Origin: Bacteroidota bacterium | GTDB lineage: Bacteria; Bacteroidota; Bacteroidia; B-17B0; Aurantibacillaceae | DNA: 64,000 nucleotides | Assembly: GCA_029237825.1 (NCBI GenBank) | Contig: JAQZBQ010000007.1 | Span: 186,001-250,000, forward strand | Reading direction: 5' to 3' | Shown here: positions 52,767-62,787 of the stretch, piece by piece | Numbering within the stretch: position 1 is the stretch's first letter | How the letters are laid out: every line of letters begins with the position of its first letter | The notes under the pieces: model-generated | Databases searched by the model: none | Seen by the model: only the letters and a program-made list of their open reading frames with translations | Told to the model about the DNA's origin: nothing | Translations under genes and position numbers: made by a program

Positions 52767-55559
52767 TTAAACCACCATATTCACGATCTTTTTATGAACA
52801 ACAATGACTTTCTTTGGCTGTTTGCCTTCCAATAATTTAAGGGTTTGATCATGGTTCATCACTTCAGCTTCTACTTCCTGTGCCGACAAAGTTGATGGCA
52901 GTTCAAGAGTGAATTTTAGTTTCCCATTTACAGAAACCGGGTAGTTAATGCTATCGTCCACCAGATGGGCTTCGTTAAATTCGGGAAATGGTGCAGTTGA
53001 AATACTTTCTGTATGCCCTAATTGTTTCCAAAGTTCTTCAGTGATATGCGGTGCATAAGGTGAAAGGCAAATGAGTAACGGTTCAAGGACCGTTCTTTTA
53101 TTACATTTTGCATCGGTTAATTCATTTACACAAATCATAAAGTTACTGACGGAGGTGTTAAATGAAAAACGTTCAATGTCTTCGGTAATTTTTTTGATGG
53201 TTTTATGCAGCGTTTTTAATTCGCTTTTGGTGGCTTCATCATTGCTAACCGCAAACGTTCCAGATCCATAAAACAATTTCCACAATTTTTTTAGGAAGCC
53301 ATGAACTCCCGTGATACCATTGGTATTCCAAGGTTTGCTTTGTTCCAATGGACCTAAAAACATCTCATAAAGCCTAAGCGTATCTGAACCAAATTTTTCT
53401 GCAATGTCATCAGGCGAAACAACATTGTATTTTGATTTGGACATTTTTTCGATTTCAACCCCACAAATATACTTGCCGTCTTCTAAAATGAATTCTGCGG
53501 AATTAAAGTCTTCTCGCCATTTTTTAAATGCTTCAACATTTAAAATGTCATTATCAACAATATTTACATCGGTGTGAAGTGCGGTTGTTTCGTAATCCTT
53601 TTTTAATCCATTCGATACGAATTTATTTGTACCATTGATCCGGTACACAAAATTACTTCTTCCCTGAATCATTCCCTGGTTGATCAATTTTTTTGCTGGT
53701 TCTTCAATATCAATGAATCCCCGGTCTTTTAAAAATTTAGTCCAGAATCTCACGTATAACAGATGGCCCGTTGCGTGTTCACTTCCCCCAATGTACAAAT
53801 CAACCTGTTTCCAGTAGTCGGTTAGTTTTTTGGATGCAATCCCCAAAGCGTTAGTTGGGTCCATGTATCTGAGAAAATACCAGCTGCTTCCCGCCCAACC
53901 AGGCATCGTACTATGTTCGTAATCATATTCACCTTTATATTTCCATGAAGATGAGGCACGTGCCAGCGGCGGTTCTCCATCTTCGGTGGGTAGGTATTTA
54001 TCTACTTCAGGAAGAACTAAAGGCAGTTCATTTTCGGATAGTGCAAAGGGAACATCATCCTTGTAATAGATCGGAATTGGTTCTCCCCAATAACGCTGCC
54101 GTCCAAAAACCGCATCGCGCAGGCGATAATTAATTTTCCCTTTTCCTAACTGTTTGATTTCAATTTCCTGTATCGCCAGTTTTAAGGCGTCTTTTACCTG
54201 CAACCCGTTTAAGATATCGGAATTCACTAATATTCCTTCTTTTTCCCCCCACGCTTCCTTTTCAAAATCATGCTCCACCCCAGGCTTTATCACAACTGGT
54301 CGTTCTAAACCAAAATGTTTAGCGAAACTGAAGTCCCTTGAATCGTGGGCCGGAACAGCCATCACGGCTCCCGTTCCGTATCCGGCCAGTACATAATCGC
54401 CAACCCATATTGGAATTTGTTTTCCGTTAAACGGATGCTCTACATAAGAACCCGTGAACACTCCTGTAATTTTATTTATATCAGCCTGGCGTTCCCTTTC
54501 ACTTCTGTTTTTTGCTTGCGTAACATAAGTTTCAACAGCCGCTTTATTTTTTGCTGTTGTTAAACTTTCAACCAGTTCATGTTCAGGTGCCAACGTTACA
54601 AATGATACGCCGAATATAGTATCCGGGCGCGTTGTAAATACTTCTATATACGTTTCATTGTGGTTGGCCACCTTAAACTTTAAACTTGTTCCTTCCGATT
54701 TTCCAATCCAGTTACGCTGTGCTTCTTTTAAACTTTCCGTCCAATCAAGTGTATCAAGGCCATCCAGTAACCGTTGAGCATAGGCAGTAATGCGCATGCT
54801 CCATTGTTTCATCATTTTACGTTCTACAGGATATCCGCCCCGTTCACTCACTCCGTCTTTTATTTCATCATTTGCCAAAACCGTACCTAATTGCGGACAC
54901 CAGTTTACAAAGGATTCTCCAAGATAGGCCAAACGAAAATTCATCAGGATATCGCTTTTCTTTTTTTCATCAAAAGCTTTCCATTCCTCACCGGTGAAGG
55001 TGCCGAGTTCCTTTTCAATATCGCCTGTTAATGTATCATCAAGTTTTGAATTAAAACCTTTCGTCTCAAAGATTTTAATCAATAATTCAATGGGTTCTGC
55101 TTTATTGGTGCTTTTGTTATACCATGAATTGAAAATTTGAATAAAAATCCACTGCGTCCATTTATAATACTCCGGGTCAGAGGTTCTTACTTCTCTGTCC
55201 CAGTCAAATGAAAATCCGATCTTGTCAAGTTGTTCACGGTAACGGGCAATATTTTGTTCAGTGGTAATCTTGGGATGCTGTCCGGTCTGAATTGCATACT
55301 GCTCTGCCGGTAGGCCAAAACTATCATATCCCATTGGGTGCAATACATTGAAGCCTTTATGACGTTTGTAACGGGCAATAATATCGGAAGCGATATATCC
55401 TAATGGATGGCCCACGTGCAAGCCCGCGCCGGAAGGGTAGGGGAACATATCCAAAACATAATATTTGGGCTTATCTCCGCCATCCTTGGCAGCAAACGTT
55501 TTTTGTTTTGCCCAATAGGACTGCCAGTTACTTTCGATTTCTTTAAAGTTGTATTCCAT
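52767..55559 (-). CDS. leuS: Leucyl-tRNA synthetase
   Basis: A 930-residue class I synthetase that charges tRNA-Leu. The HIGH-type motif is HVGH (in [13 protein letters not shown]) and the KMSKS loop is complete ([11 protein letters not shown]). The CP1 editing domain ([38 protein letters not shown]) is present. The C-terminal anticodon part follows to residue 930. An extra segment after residue 150, rich in charged residues, occurs in many Bacteroidota LeuS. Essential housekeeping gene, transcribed alone. Confidence 0.98.
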   Translation of the reverse strand: MEYNFKEIESNWQSYWAKQKTFAAKDGGDKPKYYVLDMFPYPSGAGLHVGHPLGYIASDIIARYKRHKGFNVLHPMGYDSFGLPAEQYAIQTGQHPKITTEQNIARYREQLDKIGFSFDWDREVRTSDPEYYKWTQWIFIQIFNSWYNKSTNKAEPIELLIKIFETKGFNSKLDDTLTGDIEKELGTFTGEEWKAFDEKKKSDILMNFRLAYLGESFVNWCPQLGTVLANDEIKDGVSERGGYPVERKMMKQWSMRITAYAQRLLDGLDTLDWTESLKEAQRNWIGKSEGTSLKFKVANHNETYIEVFTTRPDTIFGVSFVTLAPEHELVESLTTAKNKAAVETYVTQAKNRSERERQADINKITGVFTGSYVEHPFNGKQIPIWVGDYVLAGYGTGAVMAVPAHDSRDFSFAKHFGLERPVVIKPGVEHDFEKEAWGEKEGILVNSDILNGLQVKDALKLAIQEIEIKQLGKGKINYRLRDAVFGRQRYWGEPIPIYYKDDVPFALSENELPLVLPEVDKYLPTEDGEPPLARASSSWKYKGEYDYEHSTMPGWAGSSWYFLRYMDPTNALGIASKKLTDYWKQVDLYIGGSEHATGHLLYVRFWTKFLKDRGFIDIEEPAKKLINQGMIQGRSNFVYRINGTNKFVSNGLKKDYETTALHTDVNIVDNDILNVEAFKKWREDFNSAEFILEDGKYICGVEIEKMSKSKYNVVSPDDIAEKFGSDTLRLYEMFLGPLEQSKPWNTNGITGVHGFLKKLWKLFYGSGTFAVSNDEATKSELKTLHKTIKKITEDIERFSFNTSVSNFMICVNELTDAKCNKRTVLEPLLICLSPYAPHITEELWKQLGHTESISTAPFPEFNEAHLVDDSINYPVSVNGKLKFTLELPSTLSAQEVEAEVMNHDQTLKLLEGKQPKKVIVVHKKIVNMVV

Positions 55560-55581
55560 GGATCAATGATTTAGCGAGGGG

Positions 55582-55611
55582 TAAAGATAAGATTTACGTG
55601 GAAAGAGTCAA
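55582..55611 (-). promoter_or_regulatory. Promoter of leuS
   Basis: Minus-strand TTG (55611-55609) and TATCTTTA (55589-55582) are 19 nt apart; the -7 differs from the consensus only in its last base. The leader would be about 20 nt. The rest of the 290-nt gap to 55847 shows nothing further. Confidence 0.5.
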
Positions 55612-55847
55612 GCGAGTTTGTGTATGCAAGTCTTCTATCATTTTGTGCATACCAAACTCTTTTGTGGAAAGCGGCCAAGAAGGATTTTCACTAAAATCCC
55701 TTACGACTGATTATTATAACCTCGATGTTTCTCCTCTGTTATGATGAATTTATATTGCTTTTAAAGTGAAGGATTCTCACGTCCAGGAACTGAACTGCAG
55801 GGCCGGATTTTACAGATTAATTTACACCCTCACCATTCGGAGAAAAA

Positions 55848-56726
55848 TTAATACTTGATTCCTGAGACGCCAATGTTTTCAATTGGGTGCCAGGTAGTTT
55901 TAATTTCCTGTAAGTCGGTAATGAAATAAGGCCCTTGTTCGGTTTCATCGGCCCAGTTTTTATTCCAGGTAAAAACACGTTTCACATTTAACGAAGCATT
56001 TTCGCCAATTGTTTTATTAAACTCTTTCTCAGAATTACAATTGATCACGGCGTTTACATCCATATGTGAAGAAAAGTGCGCGTGTAATTCTTTGCGGTTA
56101 CCGGTAACAATATTAACCACACCGCCAGGGACATCACTGGTTGCTATCACTTCCGCGAACGTTATAGCGCATGTAGGTTTGCTTTCAGATGCCAGTACAA
56201 TACAGGTATTTCCTCCGGCAATGCAAGGGGCAATTACAGAAACGAGTCCAAGCAAGGCTGTGGATTCATCTGCCATGATAGCAACAACGCCCATTGGTTC
56301 CGGAACTGAAAAATTAAAATGTGAACTCGCGACAGGATTAACAGTGCTTAACAACTGCTGGTATTTATCGCACCATCCGGCGTAATACACTAACCGGTCA
56401 ATGCTTTGCTCTATTTCTTTTTTGGCACTTGCAACCGAATAACCCAACTGTTTTAGCTCCTCTAAAAACTGTTCTTTTCTTCCCTCAAGCATTTCCGCGA
56501 TGCGGTATATTATTTGTCCGCGATTAAAAGCCGCTCGTGTGCTCCACCCGTTAAAAGCGGAACGGGCGGCTACAACGGAATTTCTAAAGTCCTTACGTGA
56601 TGATAAACTGACATTGACCGTCATGTTGTTTTTTAATTTTAAAGGGTAATAGCGCCCGCTTTCCGTTCTTGGAAATTGACCGCCAATAAATATTTTGTAC
56701 GTTTTTAATACTTCTATTCTCTCCAT
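55848..56726 (-). CDS. Half-length aldehyde dehydrogenase-like protein without catalytic domain
   Basis: A 292-residue protein matching the N-terminal NAD-binding half of ALDH enzymes: FIGGQFPRTESGRYYPL, FNGWSTRAAFNRGQIIYRIAEML, RLVYYAGWCDKY, PEPMGVVAI, CIAGGNTCIVLASE and VPGGVVNIVTGNRKEL. The GxTxxG loop, the catalytic Cys and the ELGG Glu are absent, and a normal closing strand (IENIGVSGIKY) ends it, so this is not a recent truncation. It lies 36 nt downstream of the full-length ALDH. The pair resembles the two halves of ALDH16, where a catalytic ALDH is fused to a non-catalytic one. A structural partner role is inferred. Confidence 0.82.
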   Translation of the reverse strand: MERIEVLKTYKIFIGGQFPRTESGRYYPLKLKNNMTVNVSLSSRKDFRNSVVAARSAFNGWSTRAAFNRGQIIYRIAEMLEGRKEQFLEELKQLGYSVASAKKEIEQSIDRLVYYAGWCDKYQQLLSTVNPVASSHFNFSVPEPMGVVAIMADESTALLGLVSVIAPCIAGGNTCIVLASESKPTCAITFAEVIATSDVPGGVVNIVTGNRKELHAHFSSHMDVNAVINCNSEKEFNKTIGENASLNVKRVFTWNKNWADETEQGPYFITDLQEIKTTWHPIENIGVSGIKY

Positions 56727-56762
56727 GATTTTAAATTTTTCTTTGCATCTCCGCGGTTAAAA

Positions 56763-58232
56763 TTAAAATTTCAAATACGGTAATAAACCATGCAACCCGC
56801 CTTCTCTTCCAAATCCGCTTTCTTTATATCCGCCAAAAGGAGATGTCGGATCAAATTTATTATACGTGTTTGCCCATACTACACCGGCTCGCAATTTGGA
56901 GGTCATATTAAAAATGCGCGATCCTTTGTCAGTCCACACGCCAGCGCTTAAGCCATACGGAATGTTGTTCGCTTTCTCAATCACTTCCTCCACAGTTCGA
57001 AACGTTTGAACAGCCAAGACAGGCCCGAATATTTCTTCCTGAGAAATGCGGTGAGACTGCGAGGTATTTAAAAATAAGGTAGGGCGTACAAAAAAACCTT
57101 TGTCCGGAAGCGTGCATGAGCTCTGGTAAATTTCAGCACCATCGTCTACGCCAATTTTTAAGTACTCGTTAATTTTATTCAATTGCATTTTAGAATTGAT
57201 GGCACCTATATCCGTATTCTTATCCAGAGGGTCTCCAACTATCAGCGTTTCAAGACGGTCTTTTAATTTACGGATTACTTCCTCAGCTACGCTCTCCTGA
57301 ACAAATAAACGTGAACCGGCGCAGCAGACATGCCCTTGATTAAAAAATATACCGTTTATAATTCCCTCAACAGCTTGATTGATTGGCGCATCTTCAAAAA
57401 TAATATTTGCAGCTTTTCCACCAAGTTCGAGGGTTAATTTTTTATCGGTACCAGCAACCGCTTTCTGGATCCACTTACCCACTGTGGTGCTACCTGTAAA
57501 GGCCACCTTATTAATGTCTTTATGTTGAACCATTGCTGCGCCCACCGGACCGTGACCGGTTATGATGTTTACCACGCCATCCGGTAAACCGCTTTCCTGA
57601 ATGATCTCTGCCAACTTGAGTGCAGTTAAGGATGTTGTTTCAGCGGGTTTTAATACAACGGTATTACCGGTAGCCAGTGCAGGGGCAATTTTCCATGCCG
57701 CCATTAATAAGGGGAAATTCCATGGAATTACCTGGCCTGCAACGCCTAATGGTGCGGGATTGCGGTTAGGAAACGCGTACTCAAGTTTGTCGGCCCAACC
57801 TGCATAATAAAAAAAGTGGTTGGCTGCTAATGGGACATCAATATCGCGGCTTTCGCGAATTGATTTTCCTCCGTCTAAGGTTTCGATTACAGCCAGTTCC
57901 CGGGCGCGTTCCTGTATTAAACGCGCGATACGATAAATATATTTCGCACGTTCTTTAGCAGGCATTTTTTTCCACGTTTTATCGTATGCGCCTCGTGCTG
58001 CTTTAACAGCAGAATCGACATCTTTTTCGTTGGCCTCTGCAATTCTGGAAATGTGTTGTTCGGTTGCCGGATTTATTGTATCAAAGTGTTTACCGGAATT
58101 TGGCTTAACAAACTTGCCATTGATAAACAGATCGTATTGCTTTTTTAAGTTGATGTGATCCGTGGCCTCAGGAGCTGGGGCATATTTCCAATCTGTAAAG
58201 TATTCTAATTTTTTAGTTTCGTTTTTTGCCAT
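56763..58232 (-). CDS. NAD-dependent aldehyde dehydrogenase
   Basis: A 489-residue full ALDH. The NAD loop FTGSTTVG (245-252), general-base E269 in LELGGKAANI, and nucleophile C303 in FFNQGHVCCAGSR are intact, with N172-type PWNFPLLMAAWK supporting the oxyanion. It has no signal peptide. It is 78 nt after deoC and 36 nt before the half-length ALDH; DeoC makes acetaldehyde, so this enzyme probably oxidises it to acetate. A role as 2-aminomuconate-semialdehyde dehydrogenase for the kynurenine route cannot be ruled out but is less supported by location. Confidence 0.93.
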   Translation of the reverse strand: MAKNETKKLEYFTDWKYAPAPEATDHINLKKQYDLFINGKFVKPNSGKHFDTINPATEQHISRIAEANEKDVDSAVKAARGAYDKTWKKMPAKERAKYIYRIARLIQERARELAVIETLDGGKSIRESRDIDVPLAANHFFYYAGWADKLEYAFPNRNPAPLGVAGQVIPWNFPLLMAAWKIAPALATGNTVVLKPAETTSLTALKLAEIIQESGLPDGVVNIITGHGPVGAAMVQHKDINKVAFTGSTTVGKWIQKAVAGTDKKLTLELGGKAANIIFEDAPINQAVEGIINGIFFNQGHVCCAGSRLFVQESVAEEVIRKLKDRLETLIVGDPLDKNTDIGAINSKMQLNKINEYLKIGVDDGAEIYQSSCTLPDKGFFVRPTLFLNTSQSHRISQEEIFGPVLAVQTFRTVEEVIEKANNIPYGLSAGVWTDKGSRIFNMTSKLRAGVVWANTYNKFDPTSPFGGYKESGFGREGGLHGLLPYLKF

Positions 58233-58310
58233 TGTGTATGTGTTTCAACTTTTTTCACTTCCTTACCCGGGTTAAAGCGTTAGTATAAAATAGTGCTATG
58301 CGACCTAACT

Positions 58311-59213
58311 TTAATCTACTGAAATGTAATCCTTACTGAAGTAAACTCCTCTGGCTTCTTTTTCTAATTGTAAAATTAAATCATTAGCTAATGAGCTTGC
58401 TCCAAACCGGAACCATTTATTATCCAGCCATGCATTTCCCAACGTTTCATGAAGCATTACTAAGTACTGAAGTGCGCTTTTCGCGGTGCTGATTCCACCA
58501 GCCGGCTTCATTCCAACCATGATGCCAGTTTTAATGTAGTAATCCTTAATGGCGTCAAGCATTACCAGTGTAACGGGCATGGTTGCCGCCACTCCGATTT
58601 TACCGGTTGAGGTTTTAATAAAATCAGCACCTGCATAAATGGCGATATCACTTGCGCGGCGCACATTGTCTAAAGTGGAAATTTCTCCGGTTTCAAAAAT
58701 CACCTTTAACCGCGCTTCATATTTTTTGCACAAGTCTTTGATTGAAGCGATTTCATCAAACACAAAATTATAATTGCCTTTTAGAAATTCACCTCGGCTT
58801 ATAACCATGTCGATTTCGTTAGCGCCATTATCCAATGCAAATTTTGTGTCTAATAATTTAATTTGCATGGTTGAATTTCCACTTGGAAATGCTGTGGAAA
58901 CCGATGCTACTTTTACCTGGCTTCCCTTCAAGGCATCTTTGGCTGTTTTCACCATGGTGGGATACACGCACACAGCCGCGGTTGTTGGAAGATCGGGCAT
59001 GGCGATATGGGGATGAATGGCTTTATAACACATTTGCTTCACTTTCCCTTCGGTATCTTTTCCTTCTAAAGTAGTGAGGTCAATCATGTTAAGCGCGAGC
59101 TTTAATCCCTGCACTTTCGTCCCTTTTTTGATGCTCCGGGTATTAAACCGCGCAACCCTTTCTTCAATTCCAACCTGATCAATCGCCGGGCTATGTTTAA
59201 AATCGTATGACAT
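58311..59213 (-). CDS. deoC: Deoxyribose-phosphate aldolase
   Basis: A 300-residue class I aldolase that splits 2-deoxyribose-5-phosphate into acetaldehyde and glyceraldehyde-3-phosphate. The Schiff-base lysine is K200 in GADFIKTSTGK; the proton-relay D135 (NEIDMV) and the K in VGMKPAGGIST are present. It is longer than the 250-residue E. coli enzyme because of an N-terminal extension of about 35 residues. It heads the deoC-ALDH-half-ALDH unit. Confidence 0.94.
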   Translation of the reverse strand: MSYDFKHSPAIDQVGIEERVARFNTRSIKKGTKVQGLKLALNMIDLTTLEGKDTEGKVKQMCYKAIHPHIAMPDLPTTAAVCVYPTMVKTAKDALKGSQVKVASVSTAFPSGNSTMQIKLLDTKFALDNGANEIDMVISRGEFLKGNYNFVFDEIASIKDLCKKYEARLKVIFETGEISTLDNVRRASDIAIYAGADFIKTSTGKIGVAATMPVTLVMLDAIKDYYIKTGIMVGMKPAGGISTAKSALQYLVMLHETLGNAWLDNKWFRFGASSLANDLILQLEKEARGVYFSKDYISVD

Positions 59214-59244
59214 GATAAACTTTAATAAAACGGGTTAATTCATT

Positions 59245-59252
59245 CAAAAGTA
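59245..59252 (-). promoter_or_regulatory. Candidate -7 box (TACTTTTG) for deoC-ALDH unit
   Basis: Minus-strand TACTTTTG matches the consensus 31 nt before the deoC ATG. No -33 found. Confidence 0.35.
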
Positions 59253-59415
59253 AGATATTTAATTGTATTTTTAAATTCTAATATTGAGTAACCCTGAGCC
59301 CGCAACTTTATATCTTTCACAGGCATTTCAAGCAAGATTATACGATCAACTCAGGTCTTTTTATTCCTGATCAGATTAATTATGTAAAGGCTAAATTTAT
59401 TACTGCTGCAGACTG

Positions 59416-60657
59416 ATGTTTTTACTTTGTGATAAAATAATTGCGCGGAATATTTTGAAGCCAAACAGGAAACTCTTTAGCCATTATACGTTTACCTGTT
59501 TTGAAGATATTGCAGAAGTACCACAAACGGAATGGTCCACGGCGCTGCGTAATAACAATGTCTTTTTATCATATGAATACCTTAGTGTTTTGCATCAGGA
59601 AAAGACACCACATTTCCGTTTTCGTTATGTTATTGTTTATAACCGAAGTACCCCAATTGGTGTAGTGTATTTCCAGATCAATGATTTTTCAGCCTCTCTT
59701 TTCGGTGAGTTAGTGGATAAGCAAATCAAGGAACTGAAAAGTAAAAAGGCTTCTGTTTTTCAAAAGTACATTGAGAAAAATGAGAACGAAACCATTATGC
59801 GCCTCGTGACGTGTGGCAATAACTTTATTAGTGGAGAACATGGGTTTTATCTGGATGTAAATAGCAAAAAAACGGTTTTCAAATTAGTGGAAGGTGTTAT
59901 TGATTGCGTGTCGCGTGCCGAAAAATTAAGGGGGCGAATTTCAGCAATTCTTGTAAAGGATTTTTATGAAGAAGGATTCGGTGACAAGGATTGCTGGTAC
60001 TGTACGAGGTTCATTCACTTTAATGTTGAGCCGAATATGATAATAACATTGCCTGCAAACCTTAATGATTTAAACGATTACATTAATTTGTTCTCTAAGA
60101 AATACAGGAAAAGATCAAGACATATTTTAAAAGCGAGCGAAATGCTTGTGAAAAAACGTTTAAAGGGCGAAGAGATTGTAAAATATAAGTTAGAGTTATA
60201 TGAATTATACAGCCAGGTATTTGATCATGCCAAATTTAAACTGGCACACTTGTCGGCCGATTATTTTCCGGACTTGGCTAAATCGCAATTGGATTCGTTT
60301 TTTATTGATGCGTGGTTTAAGGATGACAAAATGGTTTCTTTCTCCAGTGGTTTTTACTTAGAGAACGAGGTCGAAGCTCATTATATAGGGTTTGATTACA
60401 ATTTGAACAAAGAATATGAATTGTACCAAACAATTCTATACAGCTACATTGAACAAGCCATCATTCATCAAAAAAATAAAATAAACCTTGGACGTACGGC
60501 TTCAGAAATAAAGACTACGGTTGGCGCGCGCGCCCACGAGTTAATCTGTTATATTAAGCCGCAAAATACCGTTTCAAAACTTATTTTAAAACCGTTTATG
60601 CAGTTTTTACAGCCAACGGCCTGGGTTCCCAGAAATCCATTTAAAGAAGAAGCATAA
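59416..60657 (+). CDS. FemAB/GNAT-like acyltransferase-fold protein, substrate unknown
   Basis: A 413-residue cytosolic protein without signal peptide. It has the pattern of two linked GNAT-like lobes: N-terminal FLSYEYLSVLHQ, RYVIVYNRSTPIGVVYFQIND and C-terminal KKYRKRSRHILKASEML, DDKMVSFSSGFYLENEVEAHYIGFDYNLNKEYELYQTILYSYIEQAI, INLGRTASEIKTTVGA. This resembles peptidoglycan- or lipid-modifying acyltransferases, but I cannot name a family. It is a single-gene unit ended by a terminator. Confidence 0.65.
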   Translation: MFLLCDKIIARNILKPNRKLFSHYTFTCFEDIAEVPQTEWSTALRNNNVFLSYEYLSVLHQEKTPHFRFRYVIVYNRSTPIGVVYFQINDFSASLFGELVDKQIKELKSKKASVFQKYIEKNENETIMRLVTCGNNFISGEHGFYLDVNSKKTVFKLVEGVIDCVSRAEKLRGRISAILVKDFYEEGFGDKDCWYCTRFIHFNVEPNMIITLPANLNDLNDYINLFSKKYRKRSRHILKASEMLVKKRLKGEEIVKYKLELYELYSQVFDHAKFKLAHLSADYFPDLAKSQLDSFFIDAWFKDDKMVSFSSGFYLENEVEAHYIGFDYNLNKEYELYQTILYSYIEQAIIHQKNKINLGRTASEIKTTVGARAHELICYIKPQNTVSKLILKPFMQFLQPTAWVPRNPFKEEA

Positions 60658-60686
60658 AAAAAGGAGAAATTTTATTTCTCCTTTTT
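60658..60686. terminator. Bidirectional terminator
   Basis: Stem AAAAAGGAGAAAT (60658-60670) / ATTTCTCCTTTTT (60674-60686), loop TTT, right after the stop at 60657 and just before the end of the convergent gene at 60689. Confidence 0.9.
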
Positions 60687-60688
60687 CT

Positions 60689-61132
60689 TTAGTCGTCAGT
60701 GGGTTCGGGTGCTTTTTTTGCTGCAGCCTTTTTCGCTTTTACTTTGTTTGGCCAAAGCACGTTGATGAGTTCATTGTGAACGGTAATCATCGATTCACTG
60801 ATCCCATTAATGATGTCCACATCTTTATTGGAATTGTTTTTCCAGGTACGCGTTACCAGTTCCTCGGTGTTATCCTCTTTAATGATATAAAATTTAACCA
60901 GCTTGTGTTGCCTTACCTCAGCTTTTCCGCTCCAGCAATTTGCTTTTGACCCAATACGTGAAGAAATAATAACATCGTCGTAGATGCCATCTTCAACAGG
61001 TTCAGCGCCACGTTCATCAAAACGCTGAGACCATTTGTTATAACAAGTGAGTTCCCTTGGTTCATCAGTTTGCGCATTCATTTGAAATAAAGAAATAAGA
61101 AATGCGGTTGAGAGAAGTAATTTTTGAATCAT
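60689..61132 (-). CDS. Small secreted protein of unknown function
   Basis: A 147-residue protein with a signal peptide ending near FQMNAQ. The mature part has a Cys pair (LTCYNKWSQRFDERGAEPVED, SKANCWSGKAEVRQHKL) that could form a disulfide, and a short Lys/Ala/Pro tail (KVKAKKAAAKKAPEPTDD). No known domain. It is 55 nt downstream of the GT-C-like gene on the same strand. Confidence 0.6.
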   Translation of the reverse strand: MIQKLLLSTAFLISLFQMNAQTDEPRELTCYNKWSQRFDERGAEPVEDGIYDDVIISSRIGSKANCWSGKAEVRQHKLVKFYIIKEDNTEELVTRTWKNNSNKDVDIINGISESMITVHNELINVLWPNKVKAKKAAAKKAPEPTDD

Positions 61133-61187
61133 GTGCTTTTATTTAGAATGATAAATATATAAAAATTAATTAAAAATTGAAGAGTGG

Positions 61188-62669
61188 TCAACCAGGATTT
61201 TCTGGAGCCACTCGTTTTAGTAAAACAACCGCTGTTTCATTATTTTTAAAAAGGGTTGGATTTGGCTCAAGGCTCCTAAACTCCGGATCATTATTAAACA
61301 AATACCAGTAATCTTCAAATCCCGTAATGCCTTTTCGGTGAGTTGGCAACAACCATTTCAGGTTCCAGGTATACCGGTAAAAATTTGTTGTGGGCTCAAA
61401 AAGCCAGTTTATCCCGAGTTGTACGGAATAATCTGAGCGATGTGAATTATCTGCTACCAGTCGCATCATCGCCTCTTTCGTATCTTTGTCATATTTCCAG
61501 TCTTTAAAATATTTTAAATTGTAATTCGAATAGAAATTAAGGGTCATACCCAAAACAACAATATACGTAACTATGATCTGTAATTTGGGGTAGGATCTAA
61601 AGAAACGTATAAAGGCAAAAATATTTAACATTACTATTGGATAAAGAAACAAGGCAAAGCGGTGCACATAAAAATCGTTCCCGAGAAATACATGTTGCAG
61701 GTAGGAAAAAAGAACTATAGTGAATGCCGTTAGGTTAATAAACATAGCAAAGGCGTGATGCTTAAGAAATAACCAATCGGATTTAAGTAAACGGATAATC
61801 AAAAAAATAAAGAGGACTGCAAGGATTAGGATGATGCAGGATTTAATCATCACCGTGACGAATATTGGCGGGGTCATTTCATAAAAAAAGTCATCAATTG
61901 AGGATCCGATAGTATCGGCGATAAATCCGCTTTTCCCGCCAAAGTCGAGTAAACCAATCTTCGATAACCTGCGTAAAGGTTCATACAGAACCATTCCTGA
62001 AATTAATAGCGATACCAGGTTTATTTTATTCATTTTCCAGAACGATTGCTTATAATCTAATCTGGCATCTCGGTTAAGAAAATACAAATACACATTCAAG
62101 CCAATGAGTGCGGCACCATAATAATTCAATAATGAAAAATTACTCATCACTGCAAGGAATGCGCCTGTGTTAAATCCTACTAAATTCCGTGCTCCTAGGT
62201 TATTTAAGTATCTGTTCGCAAAATAAATACTCATCATTAAAAATCCAATGGAAAGGCCATAGCCTCTCGCTAAAGCGAAAAACTCTAAGAGGTAGGGATG
62301 AACCGTGAGCAAAACATAAAACGGGAACATCAATTTCGGGCAAAAGTCCTTGACGAGAAGAACTGAAAATATGCTATAAAGAATGAAAGCTAAAACATTC
62401 GGAAACCTCAATACCAGTTCCGAGCTTCCAAACAATGACTCGAAATATTTTATGAGAACAGTATTTAAAATGTGATTATTGGTATAAGGAGTTTTATATG
62501 AAATGATATCCATAAAACTTTGATGCACATAATGCAGGTAAGTATAACTTTCATCATGCGTGAAAGATAAATTTATTGCTTTATACAAAATATAGATGAG
62601 CGCCATGGTAAACGTCAATCCAACCAATACAAGCTGAACATTCCATCTGATATGCAAATTTTGTAGCAT
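61188..62669 (-). CDS. Polytopic GT-C/GT39-like glycosyltransferase-type membrane protein
   Basis: About 493 residues from ATG 62669 (an upstream ATG at 62717 gives a less likely N-terminus). It has ten or more hydrophobic segments. The first extracytoplasmic loop has the acidic HDESYTYLHYV motif, like the DE pair of GT-C enzymes of the ArnT/PMT kind that use lipid-linked sugars, and a NNHILNTVLIKYFESLFGSSELVLRFPNVL stretch typical of GT39-like proteins. The C-terminal soluble part (about 430-493) has NNDPEFRSLEPNPTLFKNNETAVVLLKRV. Substrate unknown. Confidence 0.75.
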   Translation of the reverse strand: MLQNLHIRWNVQLVLVGLTFTMALIYILYKAINLSFTHDESYTYLHYVHQSFMDIISYKTPYTNNHILNTVLIKYFESLFGSSELVLRFPNVLAFILYSIFSVLLVKDFCPKLMFPFYVLLTVHPYLLEFFALARGYGLSIGFLMMSIYFANRYLNNLGARNLVGFNTGAFLAVMSNFSLLNYYGAALIGLNVYLYFLNRDARLDYKQSFWKMNKINLVSLLISGMVLYEPLRRLSKIGLLDFGGKSGFIADTIGSSIDDFFYEMTPPIFVTVMIKSCIILILAVLFIFLIIRLLKSDWLFLKHHAFAMFINLTAFTIVLFSYLQHVFLGNDFYVHRFALFLYPIVMLNIFAFIRFFRSYPKLQIIVTYIVVLGMTLNFYSNYNLKYFKDWKYDKDTKEAMMRLVADNSHRSDYSVQLGINWLFEPTTNFYRYTWNLKWLLPTHRKGITGFEDYWYLFNNDPEFRSLEPNPTLFKNNETAVVLLKRVAPENPG

Positions 62670-62787
62670 CGTTGCAAAGCAAAGGTAAGGTTTCGTATTG
62701 TAAAATAGCAATGCCATTCAAATTGCTACAATTTATAGCACAGGCGTGCTTCTTTTTGTTGTTATTTTGCTTAAAAAAAGTGAAGAT

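Noticed and set aside
56763-58232. Assigning this ALDH to the kynurenine route with ACMSD
   Set aside because: It lies beside deoC, and its sequence motifs do not separate these substrates; the acetaldehyde role is more likely.
59285-59370. A 28-codon TTG-started frame (SNPEPATLYLSQAFQ) between deoC and the acyltransferase-like gene
   Set aside because: Very short, no good start or family; could be chance. The rest of the 59214-59415 gap holds only a candidate deoC promoter.
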